From the NCBI RefSeq assembly GCF_024713975.1, contig NC_091111.1:10737001-10801000 (forward strand): a stretch of DNA of 64,000 nucleotides. Reading direction: 5' to 3'. Source of the stretch: Paralichthys olivaceus. Lineage: Eukaryota; Chordata; Actinopteri; Pleuronectiformes; Paralichthyidae. Positions 14,201-24,318 of this stretch are shown here, piece by piece (within the stretch, counting starts at the first letter, position 1; each line of letters begins with the position of its first letter). Under the pieces are notes generated by a model that was not told the DNA's origin, made no database searches, and was given only the letters and a program-made list of their open reading frames with translations. The position numbers and the translations under genes are program-made.

Positions 14201-17200
14201 ATCCTCATCACCCTACGAGCAGTGAACTTTACACCAAATTAAACTACTGTGTGTGACGGATGAAGACACACTTACATCAGTAAAACTGTGCATTTCCAGT
14301 TGGAGTATGTTACAGCAGCATAATAACCTGTTTACAATTTGTACTTGGCCCCGGAATCTGGCCAATGGAGGGAAAAGACAGCGAAATACACACACACACA
14401 CACACACTCACAGCAAGGGATTATGGAGTGCAGCTATTCTTCATCTCATTGTGGCTCAACAACAGGCAGAGTGTGGGGTGGCGGGCAGGCGTGTACGTCG
14501 CCGGACGAAGAATGGACCAGACTCGTCGAGGGACAGGTGCCATGTGGCAGAGGATGTGCGGGGACGCAGATGGGGACCCCTGGAAAACTTGGGGGACTGT
14601 GCGAGCGGCCAAGGGCCTCCCACCCGTACCTGTGCTGTGAATGCTGCAGCTGAACGGGATCCGGCACCTGTTCTAAGCAGATACAGGCGACCGGCAGAGG
14701 CACAGAGGGAGGCCAGCACATGGCTGCCAACCCGGGGAAGGAGAAGGCTAGATTTCCATTTGCCCATAAGCGCACCCTGATTACCAAACCAGTGCAGGCA
14801 GGAAAGCTTGTGCTCTGCAGCAGAATGTACAAAATAGGATTGAAAAATTTGCTTTCTTCCAGAAGCAAGTGCATTTTGGTATACTCCCCCATGTAAACAC
14901 TTCAATTACAGCTGTCTAGTTGTGCATTAATTTAACCCCAACTGAAAACAGTTTGAAAAACTTGGGTTTAAAAAGTTTTATAAAAACATTTAGGCTGGTT
15001 AACTATTTTTAAAACAAATGATTTAAAATCACAGTGCATGTCCTATTTTTACAGCCTGACCTGCATTGGTCTCCCTCTCTTTTTCTGATAGCATTGCCTG
15101 CACCAGTCTCCACTATGCTGCCGCACTATTTGGCTTGTTTTTGACTGCTCTAGATTCTCCCAGGGGTGGTGTAACTCTTCACCCCAATGTGGAGGAGGAT
15201 GCTCCTATTGTGCTTCCTAATTGCGATGTGGTGGCTCCATTTAAGAGAAAGAACATCCTTATCTGGTCCGTGTGTGATCTTGTATTGTGGGAATAACTGG
15301 AAGAGCCATTGTTCTATTTTGATTCATGTTTTAATTGAGCTAATTACAATATTTGATGTAATGTTTCCATATCCTGGCAGCGATGTTTAATCATTGTTAC
15401 GCTTTAAAACGTGCAAAGTGTGCGGGGCTTAATTTTAGTTGTCCCCTGAGATGATGTCGTTTTTATACATTTTACTAATCAATTCTTATTTTTTGCTGAA
15501 AGATATAATATGTAACAATTCTTCATTAAAATGTCTAAAGGCGGTAAGACATGGGTAAGACCTTTGTAATGAATTGTGTTGATTTGTGTACTTAATATTA
15601 GACCTAGAAAAATCTCTTTTAATTTAAGATAATGGGATGCTTCATTTTTGTCACCTTTTTATTTTTATATAGGTATTGATGAAAGCAAAACACACTTTTA
15701 GCCAGTTAGCTATTTTTTCCTTCCACTGTTTGTATTGGTCACTCGTAACGGATCAAGATCAATCATTGATGTTTGCTTATAAATCACATCAATTAGATTT
15801 TCATCTGCAATAGAGGTGATGACAACAATTCCCATGATAACATGCTGCTACTCAACTTCATCAAACTAGGTATGTTCTTCTATTATTTTGACTGAGAGAC
15901 CCCTAGTGGCCTAAGTTGCATATTGTACGTTTAATAAACACCACATTCCAAAGTTAACACATTACTCTTTTAAAATGGCTTAGATCATTAGTCACTCCTG
16001 TTCTTTTCCATTTTAGTGTGGTTACATACTGCCTTCACGGATCTGGCCTCATTGCCCTGCACCAGCAGACTTTACTCAGCATGCATCCTGCTAAAGCAGA
16101 CGCACTAATGATTTAGATGAGTGATGTTATAAGTTCGCCGGAGTGAGAGAGCCCCTTTTTAACAGCTACTGTGGAGGATAGACAAAGCAAACCACCCGGT
16201 CGTTTGATGACAGCTTCTGAGTCATATTGAGAGTCATTCAAATTTAAATTTTCAGCAAACGTCCTGAGATTCCTTACATTCTGGCGTAGATGTGGAAAAA
16301 TGGACAGGTACTATCTTTAATGTTATGAAACCTTTTTCTGACGTTTTCACTGATTTCCAAGGGAATATGATGATGAAAAATCTGCCATATTTTGAGTACA
16401 AATATCTCTGAGTGTGCAATTTTGAGTGCCACTCTAGTTAACAGTATTGTTCCCACATATCTGGAGTCAAAATCTCAATCACGCATGTTCTGAGAACTGT
16501 AAGACTGTGTAAGATCTTACAATGATGCAAGTTCCTTCATACAGGAACAACACAGCTCATTTACTGCTGCTTATTCAGAGATAAAGTACGTCAGCCATGA
16601 CACACACCATTTCCGCTGCCTTGATGTGTTCTGTTTACACTCAAAATTTCTGGTAAGAATGCTCCTGACTGACCTTGGCAACGGGTCACTCTGGCATAAT
16701 TTCCATGCTCACTCCCATTCCTCTGACCCTTACGTTATGGGTGTAATATTCGGGATGTTGTTGATGTCGGGGCTTGAAGGAATCCCTTCCTGCTGGATGC
16801 TCGGCCCAGTTTCCTTAAAGACTCAACATCAAAAATGAGACACATGGAAATGACTCACACTGTCGTCCCCAGAGTTCAGACACTTCAACCAAAGTACCAT
16901 GTTGACAGGTTCAAAACAGGATATAAGCTGGATGGGCCTATGTTTATTACAGATGGCGGAATACTTAAGAGCAGTGACAACTTAAAAGCTCTGATAAGCA
17001 AATCGAGCGGCAACAGTCACGTATCCACATTTTAACCTACATGCAGGCACACAATGACTAAACTCACATACCATTAGTGCTAACTTATGTGAGAACTACT
17101 CAGCTCTAACAACCAAAAAGAAGCAACCAAATTATACTGACTTGCAAACAGATAAGTGGACATCTCCCCTCCTAAAATAGCAAAACAGCAGCAATGCAGC

Positions 17201-18360
17201 ACGTGTAAGAAAATCATTTTCCAGATCACAACTCTTTTCAGCAGACTACTCACTGTGAGACTTGACCCCACCGTTTGGTAAATTCTGCTCCTGCAAATAT
17301 TACACATATCTGCACTTTCACAGGGCAGTTAACTAGGTTTCTAGAACTAAGACTCTATAAATACTCATTAATTACTTATCCTTACAGGTTAACTTTTATT
17401 AACTTAGTAGTGAGATAACAATTCTCCATACAAGAGTGCCATACAATTAAGCTACTAAATCAATATATACTATTACTTTCATCAACCTATGAAATGAGCA
17501 ATTAGCTAACCAGCACAAAATAAGAGACATTAAGAAATCATTATTAAAGATTAAAAATATTACCCTGAACACACTGAACACTTGAACAGTACAATAAGAA
17601 CTACCAGAAATGATAGAAACCTTCATCGAGATTTTTACATTTACTTATATTAACTAATATTTAATTTGGTCTATTAACTATCTGCTAACATGGAGCCGAC
17701 ACTTTGAATTCACTTTTGGGAGCCGTCATATTGTACGTATTTTTAATAATGCCACGTAATGTCACTGAAACATACAAACAACACAGCCTCAACAATAACA
17801 TGAAAGTGTACTGGTAATATTTTTCAGTGACTGAATACTTTTGTTATTTTTACTTTTGTACATTAAAGTACGGCTGCTAAATTTTACAGGCTTACAAAAA
17901 TGTAAAAGCTCAAAACTGTTTTATTTTCTAAAGTCATACAATTTTGGTGACAAAGTGTTAAAGCACAATAAACGACAACATTGCCTGAGCTTGATAGTTT
18001 GACTTTTCCGGACCTAGCGGCTGCGACAGGTACAGCAGCCTTCTGTTCTCTTAAATTAGCATCAAGCTAATGCCCAGACACGTGTTGTGACCACAGTCAG
18101 CAGATAAAATGTCTGTGACTGACTTTGACTCATGTTGTTTTTTCCCTGAGGAACAACACGCGCAGTCTGTGCTGTGTACTCTCTGTCTGTCTCTCTGTAC
18201 TCTCACACAGAAATCCGCCTGTGAAGCTCACGTTCAACCAAAAACATCCGCTTCCTGTTGCTCCTACTTCCGGGCTACCTGTCCTGACGCGTTGCCATGC
18301 CAACCAGTACACACCGGTACACACTATATGACCTACAATCGATCCCTATTAGTTTCACCT
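11206..18360. other. Intergenic region between sox7 and the tRNA gene
   Basis: About 7 kb with no supportable gene. It contains pyrimidine-rich GC islands at 11480-11720 and 11800-11890, a short (CA)n at 14389-14407 and otherwise unique AT-rich sequence. The frame at 14253-14780 runs through the CA repeat and shows no known motif, so I do not call it a gene. Unannotated regulatory elements of sox7 are possible but cannot be shown here. Confidence 0.5.
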
Positions 18361-18443
18361 GTCAGGATGGCCGAGCGGTCTAAGGCGCTGCGTTCAGGTC
18401 GCAGTCTCCTCTGGAGGCGTGGGTTCGAATCCCACTTCTGACA
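18361..18443 (+). tRNA. tRNA-Leu(CAG)
   Basis: This is an 83-nt type II tRNA. The acceptor stem GTCAGGA pairs with TTCTGAC (18436-18442), with A18443 as discriminator base. The A box TGGCCGAGCGG is in the D arm. The anticodon stem CTGCG/CGCAG encloses loop TTCAGGT with CAG at 18395-18397. A long variable arm (TCTCC...GGAGG) and a perfect T arm, GTGGG-TTCGAAT-CCCAC, follow. There is no intron. CAG reads the leucine codon CUG. All stems pair, so the gene looks functional. Confidence 0.96.
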
Positions 18444-18566
18444 AGTTTTTAATTTTCTGTGTTTTACATTTTCAAACTTAATCTGACACAACACCAAATG
18501 GATGAATGTAAATGGGTTATTGACAGCTTGAATTTATCAATTTTGAAGAATAAGTTAAACAAACCT
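18407..18566 (+). repeat. Direct repeat copy 1 (tRNA-Leu 3' half plus downstream flank)
   Basis: These 160 bp match 18949-19108 at a constant offset of 542 bp, with only a handful of substitutions and no visible indels. The copy begins in the variable arm of the tRNA and ends at AACAAACCT. The similarity includes 123 bp of non-tRNA flank, so this is a segmental duplication rather than retroposition of the tRNA. Confidence 0.9.
18446..18450 (+). terminator. RNA polymerase III terminator of tRNA-Leu
   Basis: A run of five T residues starts 3 nt after the discriminator base, the normal pol III stop signal. The same T run is carried in the downstream duplicate. Confidence 0.85.
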
Positions 18567-18948
18567 ACTGGACTAACAGTATGAGAGGAAATGGAGACAG
18601 ATAACGGAGCAGTCCCAACTCAGACTACTCGTTCAAACGACGTGACAACACACACACACGAGGTGAAATCCCTTCTAGGCTTAAACTGACGTCTTATAAC
18701 GTGAACAGAAGTGTATTAGATGTGTAAATACAAATACTCACCATGTCGACTGAACAGACGTGATCTTTTTCCTTCTCGTTTTGAACGCACCGCTCCTGCG
18801 CCGTACTCACGGCTCTAAACGCCCCCTGTCGGCCACGACGAATCCAATTCTCGTCCAACATTTCCGCCCTGTGATTGGTCAAATGTTGGCGAAATGATTG
18901 GTCGTTGAATGTTGGACTTGCGAATCCGATTGGCTGCTGAAGCGTCCG

Positions 18949-18985
18949 TCCTCTGGAGGCGTGGGTTCGAATCCCACTTCTGACA
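18949..18985 (+). pseudogene. Truncated tRNA-Leu 3' half
   Basis: These 37 nt are identical to the 3' part of the intact tRNA at 18361-18443: end of the variable arm, whole T arm and acceptor 3' strand. D arm, A box and anticodon are missing, so it cannot make a tRNA. The B box (GGTTCGAATCC) and the terminator T run remain. Confidence 0.9.
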
Positions 18986-19108
18986 AGTTTTTAATTTTCT
19001 GTGTTTTACATTTTCAAACTTAATGTGACACAAAACCAAATGGATGAATGTAAATGGGTTATTGACAGCTTGAATGTATTAATCTTGAAGAATAAGTTAA
19101 ACAAACCT
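18949..19108 (+). repeat. Direct repeat copy 2, containing a truncated tRNA-Leu
   Basis: This is the second copy of the segment at 18407-18566. The left junction falls abruptly inside the tRNA variable arm, preceded by unrelated sequence (GGCTGCTGAAGCGTCCG). The right junction is at 19108, where the flanks diverge. The 382 bp between the copies is unique. Confidence 0.9.
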
Positions 19109-19935
19109 GCAAATAGGTAAACACGACAGATCAGTAAATGTGGGGTTCTCCATAGTTTTTGTGCAGCAGTAGATCAGGAGGTGTCCAAAGTGTGGGCCTG
19201 CTGCTGTGGGATGGAAATAAATGTGTTCTGTGTGTAAGTGCTCCTTCTCTTGGTTTATATTTAAACTCCCTCAGCTGTGACTTCCCTGTGCCAGGTTAAG
19301 GTTAAAGAGTTATAGGAAGCAAAGCCTGTCTGGACACGCATTACCCTCCCATGGCACAGCACACGAGACATGAACTGTTTCTTATATTTATTCAGGATGT
19401 CTAATTTAACATGGAGGGGCACGTCTTTTCCTATTTTTTGGTGGATGTTTTCTTTCTTTTTTTAAAATAAGTCACATTTTTAAATGACTTCATGAAATTA
19501 GGATAGCTGCAGTAAAGGGTGAAAATATAAGTTGGTGTCAGATAAAAAAAATTATTGTATTCGTGAAGTAATTTTAACTCATAGAACCTTAATGTTATAC
19601 ATTTAATTACAACAATGGAAATAGTTGGTGTTTGTGTAATTGCTTTCTATAAATTTAATGATAATTCAAAACCTCAAACTGAATCGATAGCCAATTATGT
19701 TAGGTGGTACTCTAGTATGCAGCCTAATGTAATTGTGTGACCATAAGTGTAGGTTGCCCTTTAAATTTGAGGATTCACACATTAATATCACATCTTATAT
19801 CCAACTTTCAACTTGGGTTTAAAAATCATCCATCAAGGTCTCAACATTCGACTGCTTATGACTATGACTTAACATGGCAAAGCAGGTTGCACTCTAATAA
19901 GCCCTGATATTTTAACTGCAGCCGGGGGGGGTGTG

Positions 19936-20038
19936 TTAAGCCTGAGCATCAGCGTACACGTGCGAGCAGATGATGAGCTTGGGGGTGTCCTGCTGTGACT
20001 GTGATCCAGACTGCTTCCGCATGGTGCAGGTTGGTTTG
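19936..20038 (-). CDS. Candidate terminal coding exon, unassigned gene
   Basis: On the minus strand a good acceptor (TTTTTGCCTCCTGTCAG) precedes a 103-nt open exon ending in TAA at 19936-19938. It encodes 33 residues after one partial codon, beginning KPTCTMRKQSG and ending PKLIICSHVYADAQA. Third positions are mostly G/C and the codon choice is coding-like, unlike the flanks. On the minus strand AATAAA corresponds to TTTATT at 19387-19392, about 545 bp past the stop. I do not recognise the protein. From memory, human C8orf74 lies between SOX7 and RP1L1 on the strand opposite to both, so position and strand would suit that gene, but the residues do not obviously match it. I found no partner exon upstream (20.1-24 kb). 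A chance open frame is possible. Confidence 0.35.
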
Positions 20039-21354
20039 CTGACAGGAGGCAAAAATACGAATCAGTCTTTGAGAAACTATGTCAGTGTGGGCATTTAAAG
20101 CTCTGAGAGGCTGCAGAAGATGGTGGGGTTGTTTGTGTATTCATAAAGAGTTCCTGTGAAAAAAACCTATATCAATATTCAGACATTTCATTGGAAGATT
20201 AGTAATTTCTGTCTTCGTGACGACTCTGCACAGAGCTGACTCACGCTGATCATAAGCTCTTGTAAGTTTGCTCCTAAGGGGGGGATGGGCCTTCCTTGCA
20301 CAGGAAAACGCAACAGTCTGATCACCGTACCACGTCCTCAGCATTTCTTCTGACTCATTTGCAGTGTCATGACTCAGCAGGGGGCAGGGGGGGGGTCTAT
20401 GCTTTTTTCGCTCATGAGTCAGGACACCATAAATCCGTCCAACTCGAGTCAACTCCACCCCGCCATGACCTTCAAGCTCCTTAAGGCTTAAGAGAGATGG
20501 CAGCATGAGAGCTCACCCCTTGCATGTGTGTGTTGGATTGGTGGGAGTGGGTGCTCCTGTGATTAAGCACTTCTTGAAACCCTGCATCACCGGGGAGGGG
20601 TGGGCACGCCGCCTGTAAACCCCTGATAAGGGCGTCCCCTCATGGATTCCGTGGCAGCTCTTTTGTGCTCGAAAAGATTGAGATGACCCTGAGTAATATT
20701 CAGAAACGGAAAGCACATTATGAAATACCTTACACAAGTACAAAAGTGCGGGTAAGATATATGACTAGGCCTTTTTGACCTTATGAGTATTGCCTCAACA
20801 ATCTGTCTGACTTGAAGTCGGCCAATGACGGCAGTGCCTCTCTTGTTAGAATCATAGTGTCCTAAATATGAAAACAGGCAGTTTTAAAGCTGCCTTGTGG
20901 ATTTGATCCTTGTCACAACTTACTTATTATTTGTCTCTATTGTAGCTGCTCTTGTTCTGTGATGATGATTACAAGACATGACACAGGAATCAGAAGAGTT
21001 AGTGGAAAATGTGAAAGTGACGGTTTGACAACATATTGAGCAATCAGGCACATGACTGAGGCTGTGAAATATCCCCACTTAACAAAACAGCAGGTTTTAC
21101 TGAGTGGAACACGAACACAATATGACATTTCATATTGTGGGAAGGAGTCAAACAACTCACAATAATAATGATACTACTACTTCTTCTACTACCACTACAA
21201 TTAATAATAATTATAACAACAAAAAACAATATATTAGTACATTTGATTCATATAGCACTTTGAAAAGCTAATTTTCTTAGTGCATTACAATAAAAAGACT
21301 CAAGTAGAAGTACAAAAGCTAAACTAGAAAGAAGGGTTTTCTTATAAATATAAT

Positions 21355-21371
21355 TATTACTACTACTACTG

Positions 21372-21407
<36 letters not shown>

Positions 21408-21471
21408 ATAATAATAACAACAATAACAACAATGACAACAACAACAATAATAATAATAATAATAATAATAA
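21355..21471 (+). repeat. (TAC)n/(AAT)n/(AAC)n trinucleotide repeat block
   Basis: A compound microsatellite: TAC repeats to about 21407, then mixed AAT and AAC units ending in a run of AAT. A shorter degenerate block of the same kind lies at about 21160-21220. Confidence 0.9.
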
Positions 21472-24061
21472 ATGAGTTGATTTTCTTGATGTTAAACCAA
21501 ATAAATTTATTATTCTACTATTATGGTTCCGGCTCTCTTCAGAAACAAAACCTGAGATGTAAAAAGTGCAGTAAAATTTGTGGGAAATGCAGGAAATCAG
21601 TTACTAAATAATAATTGTAAAAAGTATTTTTCTTGTTAAAACACCAGGTGATTTTATCATATGTTGTAATATGTTGCTCAAACACATAAACCAACAGCCT
21701 AACTGATATGTACTGTTAGAGACAAACCCATAACTACAGCCACATAACGACGAGGGAAAGGACAAAAGGTTGCAGCTAAAAGAAGGAGCATTATGCCAAG
21801 TCATAGAATGTCCCTGTCTTCCACTGCTTTCTAAAAGTGTGTTTAACTCCCTTTATGCAATGGTGAAGTCCAAGTCATGTGTCCAAAGCCTCAGCAGATT
21901 TCAGTCCAATCTCTGAGTGATTAGCGAGGCTTTTCAGTCTATCCTTAGCTTCCCATGTACCTGATTAGAAGGTATAGGCCCGCTTCTGCTGGGAGGCTTT
22001 TGAACTGCTCTCTCGTTTCTCAGCCTGCGATTGCTGCCGTGTTTCCGTGGGAGTTTACAGCTCATACATTGTGTGGCTTTGGAAGTAACCATTTTCCCTT
22101 TGGTGCTCTTATTCTCTGGATCATCATTCTGGATCATGTAAGTATCAGACTGCATATACTGTAACTTTAGGATGCTTTATCTCTGCACTTTAACTGTTGA
22201 AACTGTTACCTGCACTTGACAAACCACAAATGAAATGACAGTTTCGAGCTCCTGTGCAGTAGCTTGTTCATTTGACTCACGCACAAAAGGATACAGTAGT
22301 CTGTGTTAAACTGGATGAACTCAGGCTGGCCTGTATGCAGGATGTGATTTTTATTTTCCTTGTTTGAACTCTTTTAGGAGCCTCGGTTGGCAAACATGAC
22401 ACCTCAGGGATAAAAAGCATTATTCTAAGGATTCAAGGACACATATGTTTCCTGGTTCTGGTGAATAACGCATGATACTTTTTGCATTTGAAATCCACAG
22501 AGTAGAGAAAGCAATTTAATTTCTATGGCAGCTGCTAATTTGCAGAATAACAGCAGTAAAAACCTTCCCTGTATCTTTCATTATTTACCCAACTCCTCCT
22601 TTGGCACCTATGAAATTGACAACCTGCATAAAAAATGTAAGATCATATTCTTACATATAAGTTTGTTGTCTTTACAATTTGTACCTATGCATTTCTGCAA
22701 TTTTATATCCATTGCCGTGGTCTGGCTCACTTGTACTTAGGGTCATAATCCATGTGAACAACTTCATGTATTCAGTGTAGGAAGTTCAAGTGCAGCGGGT
22801 TATACAGGTCAGAGCTTATTTACTGTAGGATATTAAATATATGATTTATATTATGCCAAAGAATGTATTCAAAGCTGATTAACTGATTTATAATTCACCC
22901 GCACGATCTTGCATTATGTTGTTTGAAATAAACTTAGTTATATTCTAAGATCATCAAAATGCATTTACAGACTAAACCGGTATTGGTTCAACTTAAGACG
23001 TTCGGATAAAAGTTGGCAGAATGACATAGAAGAATATTTGTAATGATCAATTGCTTACATGTTTGCGCCGTCAAAATCTTCAGCTAAAAAAATACTTCCT
23101 GCACAGCGACAATATTGTTAATACAAGAACAAGGAAAACAGCCAAACCAGTTCTTTATAGGCGTCAGTCAAGCTTGGCCTATTTCTGCTTGTGCTTCATA
23201 TTGGGATTGCATCCCCTTCCATCAAGCAACAATGATACAGAAGAAGAATACATCATGCTTATTGTAGACATTTCTGCTTTTTGTACGTAATCCCTGCATT
23301 ATTGACTGCAGGAATAAAAACAAACTGGCCAAGGATTCATTTTCTCCAGTGACAGCCACAATCACTGAGGTAATGTCCACTTTCGCTGCCATAGCAGAGA
23401 CTTAAGCTCGTTATTTAAAGTCACTTGGAGGATTTATTTGGGGCTCTATCCTCATTATCCCTGTCTCCATTTACTTCTTGATCTTCACAGCAGTCAGTAC
23501 ATATGTAATAACCATGTCAGACGTGTCTCTTCTTAAACATGCTTATGTGATTTCAACAGCTGTTAAAATAGAGATTATTGTTGGACTGGTTATTTTTGTC
23601 CTAAACTAAAACTATTCATAAATGTGGGTTAGAAAAAAAAATAGAAATTGTATGAAAAATGTTACTTGAATGTGCAAGTGTCTGACATAATCCCAGTAAA
23701 ATGATTACCCATAAGCATTTAGGTAGTAGGATAAGAATTAGACGTTATCTGATGATGTAACTGATTCATGGAATTTGAAGAATAAAACAGCAAATCCAGC
23801 CACAGCCTTAACGGAGTCTGTTGGATGTTCTTTTTCAGAAGAGCCTTATCTCAGCCCAGATCAAACATGTCATGGTGCTACTTTAGACTTAAGTGCTTTG
23901 GAGAAGAAGCCCAGGAGCCATGCTGAGCAACCAGGAAAAGCTAAACTGGGCATTAAATGTAAATGAAAGTTGATCGCCTGCACAGGTTAGCCAAGGATAA
24001 AGTTGCATGTTGAGAAAACGAGGCGATTTTCAACACATTTTTCTTTTTTTTGAATTAAAAA

Positions 24062-24150
24062 CGCCAAGAGGTCATGTTTTCACCCCTGTCTGTTTGTAGG
24101 TTTGTGAGCAAGGTTACACAAATATAATGGATTTCCATGAATCTTTTGTT
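24062..24150 (+). repeat. 5'-end fragment of a teleost TIR-type interspersed repeat
   Basis: This reads 'gccaagaggtcatgttttca' followed by a cccctgt-tgtttgtaggtttg stretch and 'gcaaggttacacaaa'. The same start is present at 27562 and in inverted form at 50610-50645. The family consensus is recalled rather than computed. Only one end is present here. Confidence 0.55.
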
Positions 24151-24179
24151 TGTTTTTTTATAATCTCTTTCAGCCTGGG

Positions 24180-24282
24180 ATGAATGGGAGCCATGCAGAT
24201 ATGCGGTGCACCACCTTCCCCTAGGCAGTTCAGGAGAAACATGACAACCTCCTTTCACCTCCCTCTACGTCTGCTCACGTGA
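24180..24282 (+). promoter_or_regulatory. rp1l1: Two short upstream ORFs in the rp1l1 leader
   Basis: Downstream of the exon acceptor (AG 24172-24173) an ATG at 24180 opens 14 codons and stops at TAG 24222-24224. A second ATG at 24241 opens 13 codons and stops at TGA 24280-24282. The second is in the same frame as the main start at 24319, so its TGA is the only stop separating the two. Such uORFs could lower translation of the main frame (inference). The second may instead be the relic of an older start. Confidence 0.5.
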
Positions 24283-24318
24283 GATCCTTCGTTGAGAGCA
24301 GAGCCGCTTCCTTTCACG

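Larger units (their letters stand above)
20039..24173. other. Region upstream of the rp1l1 start exon
   Basis: No coding exon is supportable. The region should include the rp1l1 promoter and a non-coding first exon, since the rp1l1 start exon begins at a splice acceptor, but I cannot place them. It contains the trinucleotide repeat block at 21355-21471 and an interspersed-repeat fragment at 24062-24150. The other open frames (20141-20506 minus, 21955-22164 plus, 23775-23966 plus) show no motifs. Confidence 0.45.

Noticed and set aside
14253-14780. A 175-codon frame between sox7 and the tRNA gene
   Set aside because: It runs through a CA repeat (His-Thr run), overlaps equally long frames in other phases and has no motif or splice context.
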